6,093 bases of DNA from Sphingopyxis sp. (GCA_012035435.1 JAAUPH010000153.1:1-6093), one strand, 5' to 3'. Shown: positions 1 to 6,093, numbered from the stretch's first letter. Notes: a model not told the origin generated them from the letters alone. A program made the numbers and translations.

Positions 1-66
1 GGAGCGGGGAGCATCCTCGCTGGCATCGACCAGCAGCGCGTTTTCGATGAGGAGCGGCGCGGTCAT
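1..66 (-). CDS. pyrC: Dihydroorotase, N-terminal 22 codons (partial)
   Basis: Only the start of this gene is inside the window; it continues past position 1. The 22 visible residues ([20 protein letters not shown]...) have the look of the first beta strand of an amidohydrolase-type dihydroorotase, which often begins with a 'LLIENA.L.D' pattern. The ATG (66-64) overlaps the pyrB TGA (65-63) as ATGA, so translation is probably coupled. A Shine-Dalgarno-like AGAGGG (78-73) lies six bases upstream, inside the end of pyrB. Dihydroorotase closes N-carbamoyl-aspartate to dihydroorotate, the step after PyrB, so the context supports the call more than the short peptide does. Whether it is the active enzyme or an inactive PyrC-like partner of PyrB cannot be seen here. 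Confidence 0.72.
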   Translation of the reverse strand, partial: MTAPLLIENALLVDASEDAPRS

Positions 67-1055
67 GCCCAACCCTCTACCTTGCGCGCGCGGCGGGTGA
101 GCACGTCGAGGCAGGCCATGCGGACCGCGACGCCCATCTCCACCTGCTGCGTGATGACCGAGCGCGCGGGATCGTCGGCGACGTTGCTGTCAATCTCTAC
201 GCCGCGGTTCATCGGGCCGGGGTGCATGACGATGGTATCGGGTTTGGCCTGCGCGAGGCGCGGCTGCGTAAGGCCATAGAGCGCATGATATTCGCGGGCC
301 GAGGGCAAATAGGCGCCGTCCATCCGTTCATTCTGGAGCCGCAGCATCATGACGACATCGGCCCCGGCGAGCGCCTTGTCGATGTCAGTGAAGCTGGTGA
401 CATTCATTCGGTCGAGCGCGGGGGGGAGCAGCGTGGCGGGTGCGACCACGCGGACGTCGGCGCCGAGCGCGGTGAGCAGGAGGATGTTGGAGCGCGCGAC
501 GCGGCTGTGGAGCACGTCACCGCAGATGGTGATAATCAGCCCCTCGATACGGCCTTTGGTGCGGCGAATGGTGAGCGCATCGAGCAGGCCTTGCGTGGGA
601 TGTTCATGCCGCCCGTCGCCCGCGTTGAGCACGGGGCAATCAACCTTGTCGGCGATCAGCTGAACCGCGCCAGAGCTGCCATGGCGGATCACCATCGCAT
701 CGGCGCGCATGGCGTTGAGCGTCATCGCGGTGTCGATCAGCGTCTCGCCCTTCTTTACGCTGGATTGCGCGGCGTGCATGTTGACGACATCCGCACCGAG
801 GCGTTTTCCCGCGATTTCGAACGACAACAGCGTGCGCGTGCTATTTTCGAAAAAAGCGTTGATGATGGTGAGACCCGCGAGCGTAGCACTATGCTTTGAC
901 GCTTGCCGGTTGGGTTCGACCCATTTTTCCGCCTCGTCGATCAGATAGTGGATTTCCCATGGCGTCAGCTGCGAAATCGCCAGCAAATCACGGTGGGGGA
1001 AAGCGAGGCCGCCGGGCGGATAATCGCTGGCGGGACGGGGGGCGTGCGGTGTCAT
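63..1055 (-). CDS. pyrB: Aspartate carbamoyltransferase catalytic subunit
   Basis: Cytoplasmic enzyme that joins carbamoyl phosphate and aspartate to give N-carbamoyl-aspartate, the first committed step of pyrimidine synthesis. The 330-residue protein is full length for the family and its frame is unbroken. Counting from the chosen start, the carbamoyl-phosphate motif STRT is at 72-75, the SVKKGE loop at 99-104, HPTQ at 152-155, [12 protein letters not shown] at 178-189, the aspartate-binding R.Q.ER segment near 239-244, and HPGP at 278-281. I chose ATG 1055-1053 because a longer frame from 1094 would add 13 unconserved residues and run into the DUF1294 gene; an AGAGG (1070-1066) lies about ten bases upstream. 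The start is 13 bases after the DUF1294 stop, and the TGA overlaps the pyrC ATG, indicating an operon. No pyrI regulatory-subunit gene is visible beside it. Confidence 0.97.
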   Translation of the reverse strand: MTPHAPRPASDYPPGGLAFPHRDLLAISQLTPWEIHYLIDEAEKWVEPNRQASKHSATLAGLTIINAFFENSTRTLLSFEIAGKRLGADVVNMHAAQSSVKKGETLIDTAMTLNAMRADAMVIRHGSSGAVQLIADKVDCPVLNAGDGRHEHPTQGLLDALTIRRTKGRIEGLIITICGDVLHSRVARSNILLLTALGADVRVVAPATLLPPALDRMNVTSFTDIDKALAGADVVMMLRLQNERMDGAYLPSAREYHALYGLTQPRLAQAKPDTIVMHPGPMNRGVEIDSNVADDPARSVITQQVEMGVAVRMACLDVLTRRARKVEGWA

Positions 1056-1068
1056 TAAAGCCGAGCCT

Positions 1069-1359
1069 CTAGGCAAAGCGGCACAGAATCGCAAGGCCCT
1101 GCGTTGCTAGCGGTTCAAGATAGCCAAGCCACCATAGGATGAGGATAGCGGTCCACAACAGGCCACGCACCATCATCTGACTGGCAAACGGTTGCTTGCG
1201 CGTTTTATGCCTGACTAGCCGCGATGCCAGCAGCCCGCCATATGCGCCGCCCAGCGTCATCCAGCCAAGCAGACTGGCTTCGGCTATGCGTCGTTTACCG
1301 GATTCGGCGCGATGTTTGTCTGCAATCATCTGAGCAAAGCTGAGGACGTTTGCGAACAA
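1069..1359 (-). CDS. DUF1294 family small membrane protein; true start probably 1390
   Basis: Function unknown. The open frame reads ...[52 protein letters not shown]..., which carries the DUF1294 hallmarks: a DK.RA motif, an RI.E segment, a Gly-rich membrane stretch (about residues 29-46 of this frame) and the RHKT.K.PF motif (about 50-58). A last hydrophobic helix follows (about 65-80). The given start is a TTG with no Shine-Dalgarno that cuts into the first membrane helix. The frame stays open upstream ([13 protein letters not shown]...) to a TGA at 1389-1387 but has no ATG or GTG. An ATG at 1390-1388, overlapping the ruvX stop as ATGA, is out of frame. Removing one C from the CCC at 1380-1378 would join them as [15 protein letters not shown]..., a normal 106-residue protein. 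That repair is inference; the family call is solid. Confidence 0.85.
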   Translation of the reverse strand: MFANVLSFAQMIADKHRAESGKRRIAEASLLGWMTLGGAYGGLLASRLVRHKTRKQPFASQMMVRGLLWTAILILWWLGYLEPLATQGLAILCRFA

Positions 1360-1386
1360 CAGCCAATAAAGGAAGTAGGGTGCTCG

Positions 1387-1844
1387 TCATCGCACCAGCG
1401 CGTCGATTGCGCCTTGCAGGATGAACGCCGCTGCCGCGCTGTCGATGCGGTCCTTGCGTTGGCGCGGCTGACATCCGCCGCGATCATGGCGCGCTCGACG
1501 GCGGCGGTCGACCAGCGTTCGTCCCACAGCAGCACGGGCAGGCCAAGCGGCAAGAGGTTGCGGGCGAAGGCGCGCACGCCTTGGGTGCGCGGGCTGTCGC
1601 TGCCGTCCATATTGAGCGGGAGGCCGACGATCAGGCCCTTGACCGACTGTGCGGCGCAGAGGGTTTGGAGCGCGGCGAGGTTGGCGGTAAATTTGGTGCG
1701 GGCAATCGTCTTGTCGGGCGTGGCGAAGCTCCAGCCCGCATCACATAGCGCTATGCCGATCGTCTTGGTGCCGACGTCCAGCCCGGCGAGGCGGCCGCCG
1801 TGGGGGAGGGCAGCGGCGAAATCGGGGGCGGCGGTGGAGATCAT
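1387..1844 (-). CDS. ruvX: RuvX/YqgF family nuclease, frameshifted near the 3' end
   Basis: RNase H-fold protein of the YqgF family, called putative Holliday junction resolvase RuvX and linked to pre-16S rRNA maturation in E. coli. From ATG 1844: [10 protein letters not shown] at about 21-30 with the catalytic Asp, GLPLNMDGS at 74-82, and LLWDERWST at 105-113 with the second acidic pair. After ...AADVSRA the frame turns to nonsense ([10 protein letters not shown]...), but one frame over the expected tail reads [24 protein letters not shown] and stops at TGA 1389-1387. A single missing base at about 1459-1466, probably a C in GCCAAC, explains this. The repaired protein would be 152 residues, a normal RuvX length. 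Start choice: GTG 1847 and ATG 1844 are adjacent; ATG is preferred, with AGAAGG four bases upstream. If the frame were not repaired, translation would run on to about 1326, overlapping DUF1294. Confidence 0.9.
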
Positions 1845-1856
1845 CACGCCTTCTTG

Positions 1857-1885
1857 TCATTGCGACCGGAGCGAAGCAATCCTGA
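1857..1885. repeat. Short palindromic repeat, ATTGCGA...GCAAT type
   Basis: The stretch contains ATTGC (1859-1863) and its complement GCAAT (1876-1880) around a GACCGGAGCGA core. This closely resembles the widespread 'TCATTGCGA(N)AGCGAAGCAATCC' intergenic repeat of alphaproteobacteria and others (from memory, not searched). A small adjoining palindrome GCTGTTCAGC (1886-1895) follows. It lies immediately upstream of ruvX, beginning about 13 bases before its ATG. Confidence 0.6.
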
Positions 1886-1907
1886 GCTGTTCAGCAGCGG
1901 CCATCAT

Positions 1908-1988
1908 AATAGGGACAGTCCCTAATTATCGACGAGCGCGGTTGCTGCCGCCTATGACCTCTGATGATAATTAGGGACTGTCCCCATT
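1908..1988. repeat. Long inverted repeat with GGGACAGTCCC ends (REP/MITE-like)
   Basis: The arms 1912-1930 (GGGACAGTCCCTAATTATC) and 1966-1984 are perfect 19-base inverted copies. With one mismatch they extend to 1908-1930 and 1966-1988. The spacer is 35 bases with no ORF. Each arm also holds the small palindrome GGGACAGTCCC. The arrangement is that of a REP doublet or a miniature non-autonomous element. GGGACTGTCCC-type ends are, as far as I recall, found around REP-associated (Y1/IS200-like) transposase genes, but no transposase is present here. It sits between the DUF3089 stop (2004) and ruvX; read leftward it could fold and act as a terminator or processing signal. Confidence 0.78.
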
Positions 1989-2003
1989 TATGCGGTGTTT
2001 CGC

Positions 2004-3201
2004 CTAGCGCGCCGCAAACGCCCGCAACCGCCGTTCCACATCCGCGCGCACGTTCATCCAGAACAGCGGGATGTCGTAAACATGATAATTGTTGCCCGGC
2101 AGCACATAGGCGCCGACGTCGATGGGCTCGCCGATCATCAGCAACCCCAGCGTGTCGTCGCAGCGCGCGGGACGGCGCCGACCACCAATTCGGCTTCCTT
2201 GAAATCATTGTCGGGTTTGAGCGTGCCGAGATTGGCGCTAGCGTCGGCCACCGCATCGACGGTGCCGGTGAGCGGGTTGGTGCACAGCATCCGCGTGTCC
2301 CGCCGCGGGCGGCCGTCGAAACCCACGCTGGCGTCATAGGCGGTCATGACGAATTGGGGATCGGCAGGCTCGGCGAAGCTGACCCAAGACAGGACGCAGC
2401 TGGGTTGATCGGGGGCGTTGCAGGCGGGGAGGCCGAGCGACGGGAGGTCGGTTTCGACGCTGACCGGCCAGCCGACGATATAGGCCGCAGCGATGCGCCG
2501 GGCGAGCGGTTTGCCCGCCACGCGTTCCTTGAGCAGGCGGGTGAGGTGGAGCGCGCCCTGGCTGTGGCCGACGAGCAGGATCGGCTGGTCCTTGGGGATT
2601 TCCTTGAGCATCTGATCAAAGGCTTGCGCGACGTCGATATAGGCGGCGTCGATGGCCTTGCCCGCGGTCACCCGATCTTCGGCGAGGAAGGCGCCGAGTG
2701 TGGCCTGACGGTAGCGCGGCGCCCACATGGTCCCGGCGCTGTTGAAGGCGCTGGCAAGACCGCGCAAATAAATGTCGGTGCGGTGATTGGCATCGCGGTC
2801 GTCGAGCGGAGCGTTCCAGCGCGCGCGATTCATATAGCTGGTGGGGTGGACGAAGAAGACAGCGGCTTGGGGGAGCGGGGGCAAAGTCTCGGCGGGGGCC
2901 GTCGCAGCGCTGGTTCGGCGGCCTGCGCCGCTATGGGGCCGGAATTGGCAACGGCCTCTGGCGCGTCGGGGCGCAATGGGGCAGGCAGCCAAGCGGCGGG
3001 GTTTGCCGCAATGCCAGGGCGAACGAACCACATGGCCGGATCGGCATAGGCGTTGGGCGGGGCGGCGGCCTGTTCCTCAAACGCGGCGCTGGGGACAAAG
3101 GCGGCCTGGCTGAAATACATGGGATAGAGCCGCAGCGCGAGGACCACAGCGAAAACAAGCGCGATGCAAAAAGCAATGAAATAGAGAAATTTGCGCGCCA
3201 A
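2004..3201 (-). CDS. DUF3089 alpha/beta hydrolase, membrane-anchored, with two frameshifts
   Basis: Putative serine hydrolase of the DUF3089 family; substrate unknown. It starts at TTG 3201-3199 (MARKFLYFIAF...) with GGAG eight bases upstream and no other start before an in-frame TGA. Residues about 5-26 form a signal anchor, so the enzyme probably faces the periplasm. After a Pro/Ala-rich linker the core appears in the next frame: FFVHPTSYMNRARWNAPLDD, WAPRYRQATLGAF, the nucleophile elbow GHSQGA (Ser at 2563-2561, about residue 214) and MLCTNPLTG. A second break at 2163-2171 (VPR/RCDD) is followed in the third frame by CDDTLGLLMIGEPIDVGAYVLPGNNYHVYDIPLFW... to TAG 2006-2004. The His in NNYHVYD is the likely triad His (inference). 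Both breaks are one missing base; repaired length is about 399 residues, usual for the family. Confidence 0.88.
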
Positions 3202-3243
3202 GATGGAGGCTCCAAGTCAGATTTGTCGATCAATCCCCGTCTA

Positions 3244-3317
3244 CCCAGAGCTTTGTCGAAGGATCGTTCTTTTCTTCGGCGGCGGAAGGAGAAGAACGGC
3301 TCTTCGATAAGCTCAGG
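3244..3317. repeat. REP-like inverted-repeat pair, copy A (degenerate)
   Basis: The left arm CCCAGAGCTTTGTCGAAGG and right arm CTTCGATAAGCTCAGG are diverged inverted copies of the sphingomonad-type repeat core CTGAGCTTGTCGAAGG. An inner stem CGTTCTT (3265-3271) pairs with AAGAACG (3292-3298). The element has the same total length (74 bases), orientation and T-rich left shoulder as the copy at 5541-5614, so the two are homologous units. It lies in the divergent gap between the DUF3089 and DUF4153 genes. Confidence 0.75.
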
Positions 3318-3353
3318 GCGGGCGGGGTGGGGGCGAGGGTGATGCTCGCCAAC

Positions 3354-3382
3354 TTGCAGCGCCATTTGCCTTGCCTTTATCG
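3354..3382 (+). promoter_or_regulatory. Candidate promoter for the DUF4153 gene
   Basis: A -35-like TTGCAG (3354-3359) is followed after 17 bases by TTATCG (3377-3382), a weak match to the alphaproteobacterial housekeeping -10. Transcription would begin near 3389, just before the first ATG at 3391. The second ATG (3406) would then have a leader of about 16 bases. No Shine-Dalgarno precedes either ATG. This is pattern-based only. Confidence 0.3.
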
Positions 3383-3405
3383 GCTGCGCAATGGCAGTTA
3401 GCGCG

Positions 3406-5150
3406 ATGACTGAACCGTCCGCCGCAGCTGCGCCGCCGCCATCGTCCCGCATCGATGATATGGATCCGCCCTGGCGCGCGCGGCCCACGATCATGGCGGG
3501 CCTGTGCGCGGTGGCGGGCGTCATATTCTACAATCTGGTCGAAAGCGACAAAGCCTATGCTTTTGCGGCCTTTGTCGCGGTCGCGACCGTCAGTTTTGTC
3601 CTGATTGCCGAGCAACGGCGACTGCACTGGGCGATGATCTTCGCGCTGGGATGGGGTGCAGTGATCGGACTGATTTTGCATAATAATCAGGGGTATAATG
3701 TTGGCGCATCGCCGTTCGAATGGCCGTTCTGGTCAGGGCTGCTGGCGGTGTGCGTCGCCGCGCCATTGTTCCAGACGTGGCGCGATGTTGCCGGGAGCGC
3801 AAAAGAATGGCGCTGGTGGCGGCTGCCCTATGACCGGCTGCACCTTCATGCCTGGACCGACGCGGTTATAGGCGCGGCGGCGGTGGCTTTTGTGGGTATT
3901 TCGCTGGCGCTGGCGGCGCTGATTGCGGCGATGTTCAACCTGATAGGGATCACTGCGCTGAGCGAGCTGATGCAAAAGGGCTGGTTCATCATGGGGTTGG
4001 CGGGCGCGGCCTTTGGCGGGGCGGTTGGCCTGCTGCGCGAACGCGACCGGCTCGTCGGCAATTTGCAGCGGCTGGTGATGGTGGTGCTGGGCGTGCTGGC
4101 CCCGGTGTTGGCGGCGGCGTTGGCGCTGTTCCTGCTGTCGTTGATCGGGACGGGGCTGAACCGACTGTGGAGTTCGGGTTTTCAACCGCCGCGCTGATGC
4201 TGGGGGCATCGGCCTTTGCGGTGTTGCTCGCCAATGCGGTGATCGGCAATGGAACCGAGGACCGGGCGACCAACCCGGTGCTGCGCTGGGCCGCGCCGGT
4301 GCTGGCGGTGGCGGTGCTGCCGCTGGCGGTGATTGCGCTCTATTCGATGCTGATGCGGATCGGCCAATATGGCTGGACGCCCGAACGGCTGTGGGGGATG
4401 GTCGCGGTAGTGATTGCGCTGGCCTATGGCGTGGCGGGCGCATGGGCGCTGGCGACGGGGCGCCGGGATTTTGACGATGTGCTGCGGCCGTTGCAGCAGA
4501 AATTGGCCATTGGACTGATGCTGCTGGCGACATTTCTGGCGCTGCCAATCCTGGATTTCGGCGCGATCTCGACGCGGGATCAATTGGCGCGCCTGCAAAG
4601 CGGGGCGGTGAAGCCAGCGAAGTTTGACTGGGCGGCGCTGGCCTTTGATTTCGGGCCGGACGGGCGGGCGGCGCTGGCGCGGTTGGCAAAATCGGTGAAC
4701 AAGGATTTTTCCGATCCGGCAAAAGTCGCGCTGAACACCAAAAACCGCTGGGAAATTGCCGACAGGAATGCGAGGGAGATATTGCGCCCGATTGAAAAGA
4801 TGGTACGGGTCATGCCCGCCGACCGACCGCTAAGTCGGCAATTATACGCACAGATTGAAGGCGATTCGTTTTGCCGCCGCAATATGTGCATTGCACGGTG
4901 GGTTGGCGTCGACCGGATCGCAGTGATTGGTCGATATGATCCCGACGGTGAGCTTCAGGTGCAATGGTGGAAGCTGGATACGGCCAGCAAGGCGTGGCAG
5001 CGGCTTTACAACAATCAGGAGATCGCACGCGACGTGGGCGAAGATCGGACCGATTTGGGCACGGCCATGGTAACGACGCGCGTGGTGCCGATGCAGCAGC
5101 TGGTCGTCGATGGTCGGCCCGTTGGTGAACCCTTTGCGCCGCCGCCGTGA
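3406..5150 (+). CDS. DUF4153 polytopic membrane protein, frameshifted in the middle
   Basis: Inner-membrane protein of unknown function. About eleven hydrophobic helices are visible: roughly RPTIMAGLCAVAGVIFYNLV, YAFAAFVAVATVSFVLIAE, WAMIFALGWGAVIGLIL, WSGLLAVCVAAPLF, AVIGAAAVAFVGISLALAAL, WFIMGLAGAAFGGAVGLL and LVMVVLGVLAPVLAAALALF before the break, and four more after it. A soluble C-terminal domain of about 190 residues follows (from ISTRDQLARLQSG), with a C-x4-C pair in SFCRRNMC. The frame breaks at GGGTTTT (4176-4182): the first frame ends ...LWSSGFQPPR-stop, while the next continues naturally as ...GFSTAALMLGASAFAVLLANAVIG to TGA 5148-5150. One missing G or T explains it. Repaired length is about 581 residues, as expected for one DUF4153 gene rather than two. 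ATG 3391 is an alternative start adding five residues. Confidence 0.85.
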
Positions 5151-5156
5151 CGGCGC

Positions 5157-5184
5157 TTGAAGCCAGCGGGGCAGGGTGCTAGCG
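5157..5184 (+). promoter_or_regulatory. Candidate promoter for gatC
   Basis: TTGAAG (5157-5162) and CTAGCG (5179-5184) are spaced by 16 bases in the 64-base gap between the DUF4153 stop and gatC. The 'TTGA...GTGCTAGCGGCGC' arrangement is like promoters I recall from sphingomonads. The predicted start near 5191 would leave a 24-base leader. This is weak, pattern-based evidence; gatC could instead be read through from the DUF4153 gene. Confidence 0.35.
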
Positions 5185-5214
5185 GCGCGGCTTGATGTTT
5201 CAGGGACCAAACAG

Positions 5215-5517
5215 ATGGCAGTGAATCAGGCGGATGTCCGCAAAATCGCCAGCCTTGCGCGGATCGCAATCAGCGACGCCGAGGTCGCGGCAATGGAGGG
5301 TGAACTGAACGGCATCCTTCGCTGGGTTGAGCAGCTGGGCGAAGTTGACGTGACCGGCGTTGAACCGATGACGGCGGTGATCCCAAACAAGCTGCGGCTG
5401 CGCGAGGATGTGATTAATGCCGATCCGTTGACCGGCGGCGGGGTGCAAGCGGCGGTGCTGGCCAATGCTCCGGCGCCGCAGCATGGGTTTTTCGGGGTGC
5501 CGAAGGTGATCGAATAA
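5215..5517 (+). CDS. gatC: Asp-tRNA(Asn)/Glu-tRNA(Gln) amidotransferase subunit C
   Basis: Small structural subunit of the GatCAB complex, which amidates Glu-tRNA(Gln) and/or Asp-tRNA(Asn); GatC wraps around GatA and bridges it to GatB. The 100-residue protein is complete and normal in length. It begins [24 protein letters not shown], the conserved N-terminal helix, has the [22 protein letters not shown] segment (about 36-57), and ends with the conserved [12 protein letters not shown] chose ATG 5215 because AGGGA (5202-5206) lies eight bases upstream; a GTG at 5176 would add 13 unconserved residues. It is followed by gatA, but the 119-base gap holding a repeat pair is longer than expected inside such an operon. 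Confidence 0.96.
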   Translation: MAVNQADVRKIASLARIAISDAEVAAMEGELNGILRWVEQLGEVDVTGVEPMTAVIPNKLRLREDVINADPLTGGGVQAAVLANAPAPQHGFFGVPKVIE

Positions 5518-5540
5518 CGGCTGTCCCCCAACACCGCTCG

Positions 5541-5614
5541 CCCTGAGCTTGTCGAAGGGCCGTTTTTTCTTTCTACGTCCGAGAAGCGAAGGCCAGTCCT
5601 TCGACAAGCTCAGG
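5541..5614. repeat. REP-like inverted-repeat pair, copy B, between gatC and gatA
   Basis: The arms 5542-5558 (CCTGAGCTTGTCGAAGG) and 5598-5614 are perfect 17-base inverted copies, separated by 39 bases. The T-rich stretch CGTTTTTTCTTTC follows the left arm, so the left half alone resembles a weak intrinsic terminator. The core is the repeat often seen in sphingomonad intergenic regions (family knowledge, not searched). It matches the copy at 3244-3317 in length, orientation and shoulder sequence. It starts 23 bases after gatC and ends 22 bases before the gatA ATG. Confidence 0.85.
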
Positions 5615-5636
5615 ACAGACGGGTATGGATTGAACC

Positions 5637-6093
5637 ATGGTTGAACTGACCAACCTCACCGTAGCGCAAATCCGTGATGGCCACCGGGCAGGCGAATTTA
5701 CCGCTGTCGAAGTGGCGGAGGCTTTCAATGCCAATGTGACGGCGGCAAAGGCGCTGAATGCGTTCATTGTCGAGACCCCCGAACATGCTTTGGCAGCGGC
5801 GCAGCGGGCCGATGCGGACCGTGCGGCGGGTACGCTGAAGCGGCTGTCGGGCGTGCCGATTGGCATGAAGGATTTGTTCGCGACCAAAGGCGTGCAGACC
5901 ACGGCGGCAAGCCACATGCTGGAGGGCTTCATCCCGCAGTATGAATCGACCGTGTCGCAGAAGCTGTGGGATGCGGGCGCGGGGATGCTGGGGAAGCTGA
6001 ACCTTGACCAGTTCGCGATGGGATCGTCGAACGAGACGAGCTATTTTGGCAATGTCATTTCGCCATGGCGGCGCAACGTGGCGGCAATGCAGC
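5637..6093 (+). CDS. gatA: Asp-tRNA(Asn)/Glu-tRNA(Gln) amidotransferase subunit A, 5' part, frameshift at the window end
   Basis: Amidase-signature subunit that releases ammonia from glutamine for the GatB transamidation site. About 147 N-terminal residues are visible: MVELTNLTVAQIRDGHRAGEF, LNAFIVETPEHAL, the GVPIGMKDLF motif with the catalytic Lys at residue 78, and GKLNLDQFAMGSSNETSYFG (about 119-138). The SGGSS nucleophile region would lie just past the window. After NVISPWRRN the given frame reads VAAMQ, whereas the family reads ND(G)GNAALAPGGSSGG. Inserting one base (A) between 6078 and 6079 restores N-D-G-G-N-A, so a single-base deletion is likely. The start is ATG 5637 with a weak GGA (5627-5629) seven bases upstream. 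An ATG at 5625 gives only a two-codon frame. Confidence 0.94.
   Translation, partial: MVELTNLTVAQIRDGHRAGEFTAVEVAEAFNANVTAAKALNAFIVETPEHALAAAQRADADRAAGTLKRLSGVPIGMKDLFATKGVQTTAASHMLEGFIPQYESTVSQKLWDAGAGMLGKLNLDQFAMGSSNETSYFGNVISPWRRNVAAMQ

Noticed and set aside
222..899. 225-residue plus-strand ORF and its neighbours opposite pyrB
   Set aside because: It is antisense to a clearly conserved, complete pyrB; the peptide is Gly/Arg/Asp-rich with no recognisable motif, as expected of a shadow frame in GC-rich DNA.
1387..1844. ruvX as a true pseudogene
   Set aside because: The conserved tail is intact one frame over and the same one-base defect recurs across unrelated genes in the window, so sequence error is more likely than decay.
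1312..1974. 220-residue plus-strand ORF across the ruvX-repeat region
   Set aside because: It is antisense to ruvX and reads through the palindromic repeats; no conserved motif.
1964..3049. 361-residue plus-strand ORF, longer than any single raw ORF of the DUF3089 gene opposite it
   Set aside because: The minus strand carries conserved DUF3089 motifs across all three pieces; the plus frame is low-complexity Gly/Ala/Arg-rich sequence and starts inside the inverted repeat.
3201..3405. Possible CRISPR or attachment site in the divergent gap
   Set aside because: Only one repeat pair is present, as an inverted pair rather than an array of regularly spaced direct repeats, and no tRNA or integrase is nearby.
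3733..4722. 329-residue minus-strand ORF opposite the DUF4153 gene
   Set aside because: The composition is Pro/Arg/Ser/Gln-rich and domainless, typical of the antisense of hydrophobic GC-rich coding sequence.
4167..5150. Independent second membrane-protein gene starting at ATG 4167
   Set aside because: The ATG lies inside the upstream coding sequence without a ribosome site, and the two frames join into one DUF4153 protein by adding a single base.
5625..5633. Two-codon upstream ORF (ATG GAT TGA) before gatA
   Set aside because: The region is too short and too common by chance to argue for regulation; no other support.

Overview
The window reads as ordinary chromosome of a GC-rich alphaproteobacterium, most likely a sphingomonad (Sphingomonadaceae/Sphingopyxis-like). 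This is inferred from three things: the gene families and their wording (PyrB, DUF3089 hydrolase, DUF4153 membrane protein, GatC), the GC-rich codon use, and a palindromic repeat with the core CTGAGCTTGTCGAAGG that is common in that group. No rRNA or tRNA gene is present to settle the taxonomy.

Layout. Two divergent gene blocks meet at about 3202-3390. The leftward block (minus strand) runs DUF3089 alpha/beta hydrolase (3201-2004), a repeat-filled gap, ruvX (1844-1387), a small DUF1294 membrane protein (about 1390-1069), pyrB (1055-63) and the first codons of pyrC (66-1). From ruvX to pyrC the genes touch or overlap, so they look like one transcription unit. pyrB and pyrC share an ATGA start/stop overlap. 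The rightward block (plus strand) runs DUF4153 membrane protein (3406-5150), gatC (5215-5517), a repeat pair, and the 5' part of gatA (5637 to the window end). All gaps between genes are under 300 bases. The three main ones hold palindromic repeats of at least three families.

Function. pyrB and pyrC carry out the second and third steps of pyrimidine synthesis. ruvX encodes the YqgF/RuvX RNase H-fold nuclease. gatC and gatA encode subunits of the Glu-tRNA(Gln)/Asp-tRNA(Asn) amidotransferase. The DUF3089 and DUF4153 proteins are an anchored hydrolase and a polytopic membrane protein of unknown role.

Main observation. At least five conserved reading frames break in the same way, each losing exactly one base: ruvX about 1459-1466, DUF3089 twice (about 2870-2925 and 2163-2171), DUF4153 about 4175-4182, and gatA about 6077-6080. 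The start of the DUF1294 gene is probably also disturbed, best explained by one extra C. Conserved protein sequence resumes after each break, and essential genes are hit. Uncorrected sequencing or assembly indels explain this better than gene decay or programmed frameshifting. The genes should be read as intact once corrected. I see no convincing novel system, CRISPR array, phage gene or complete mobile element.
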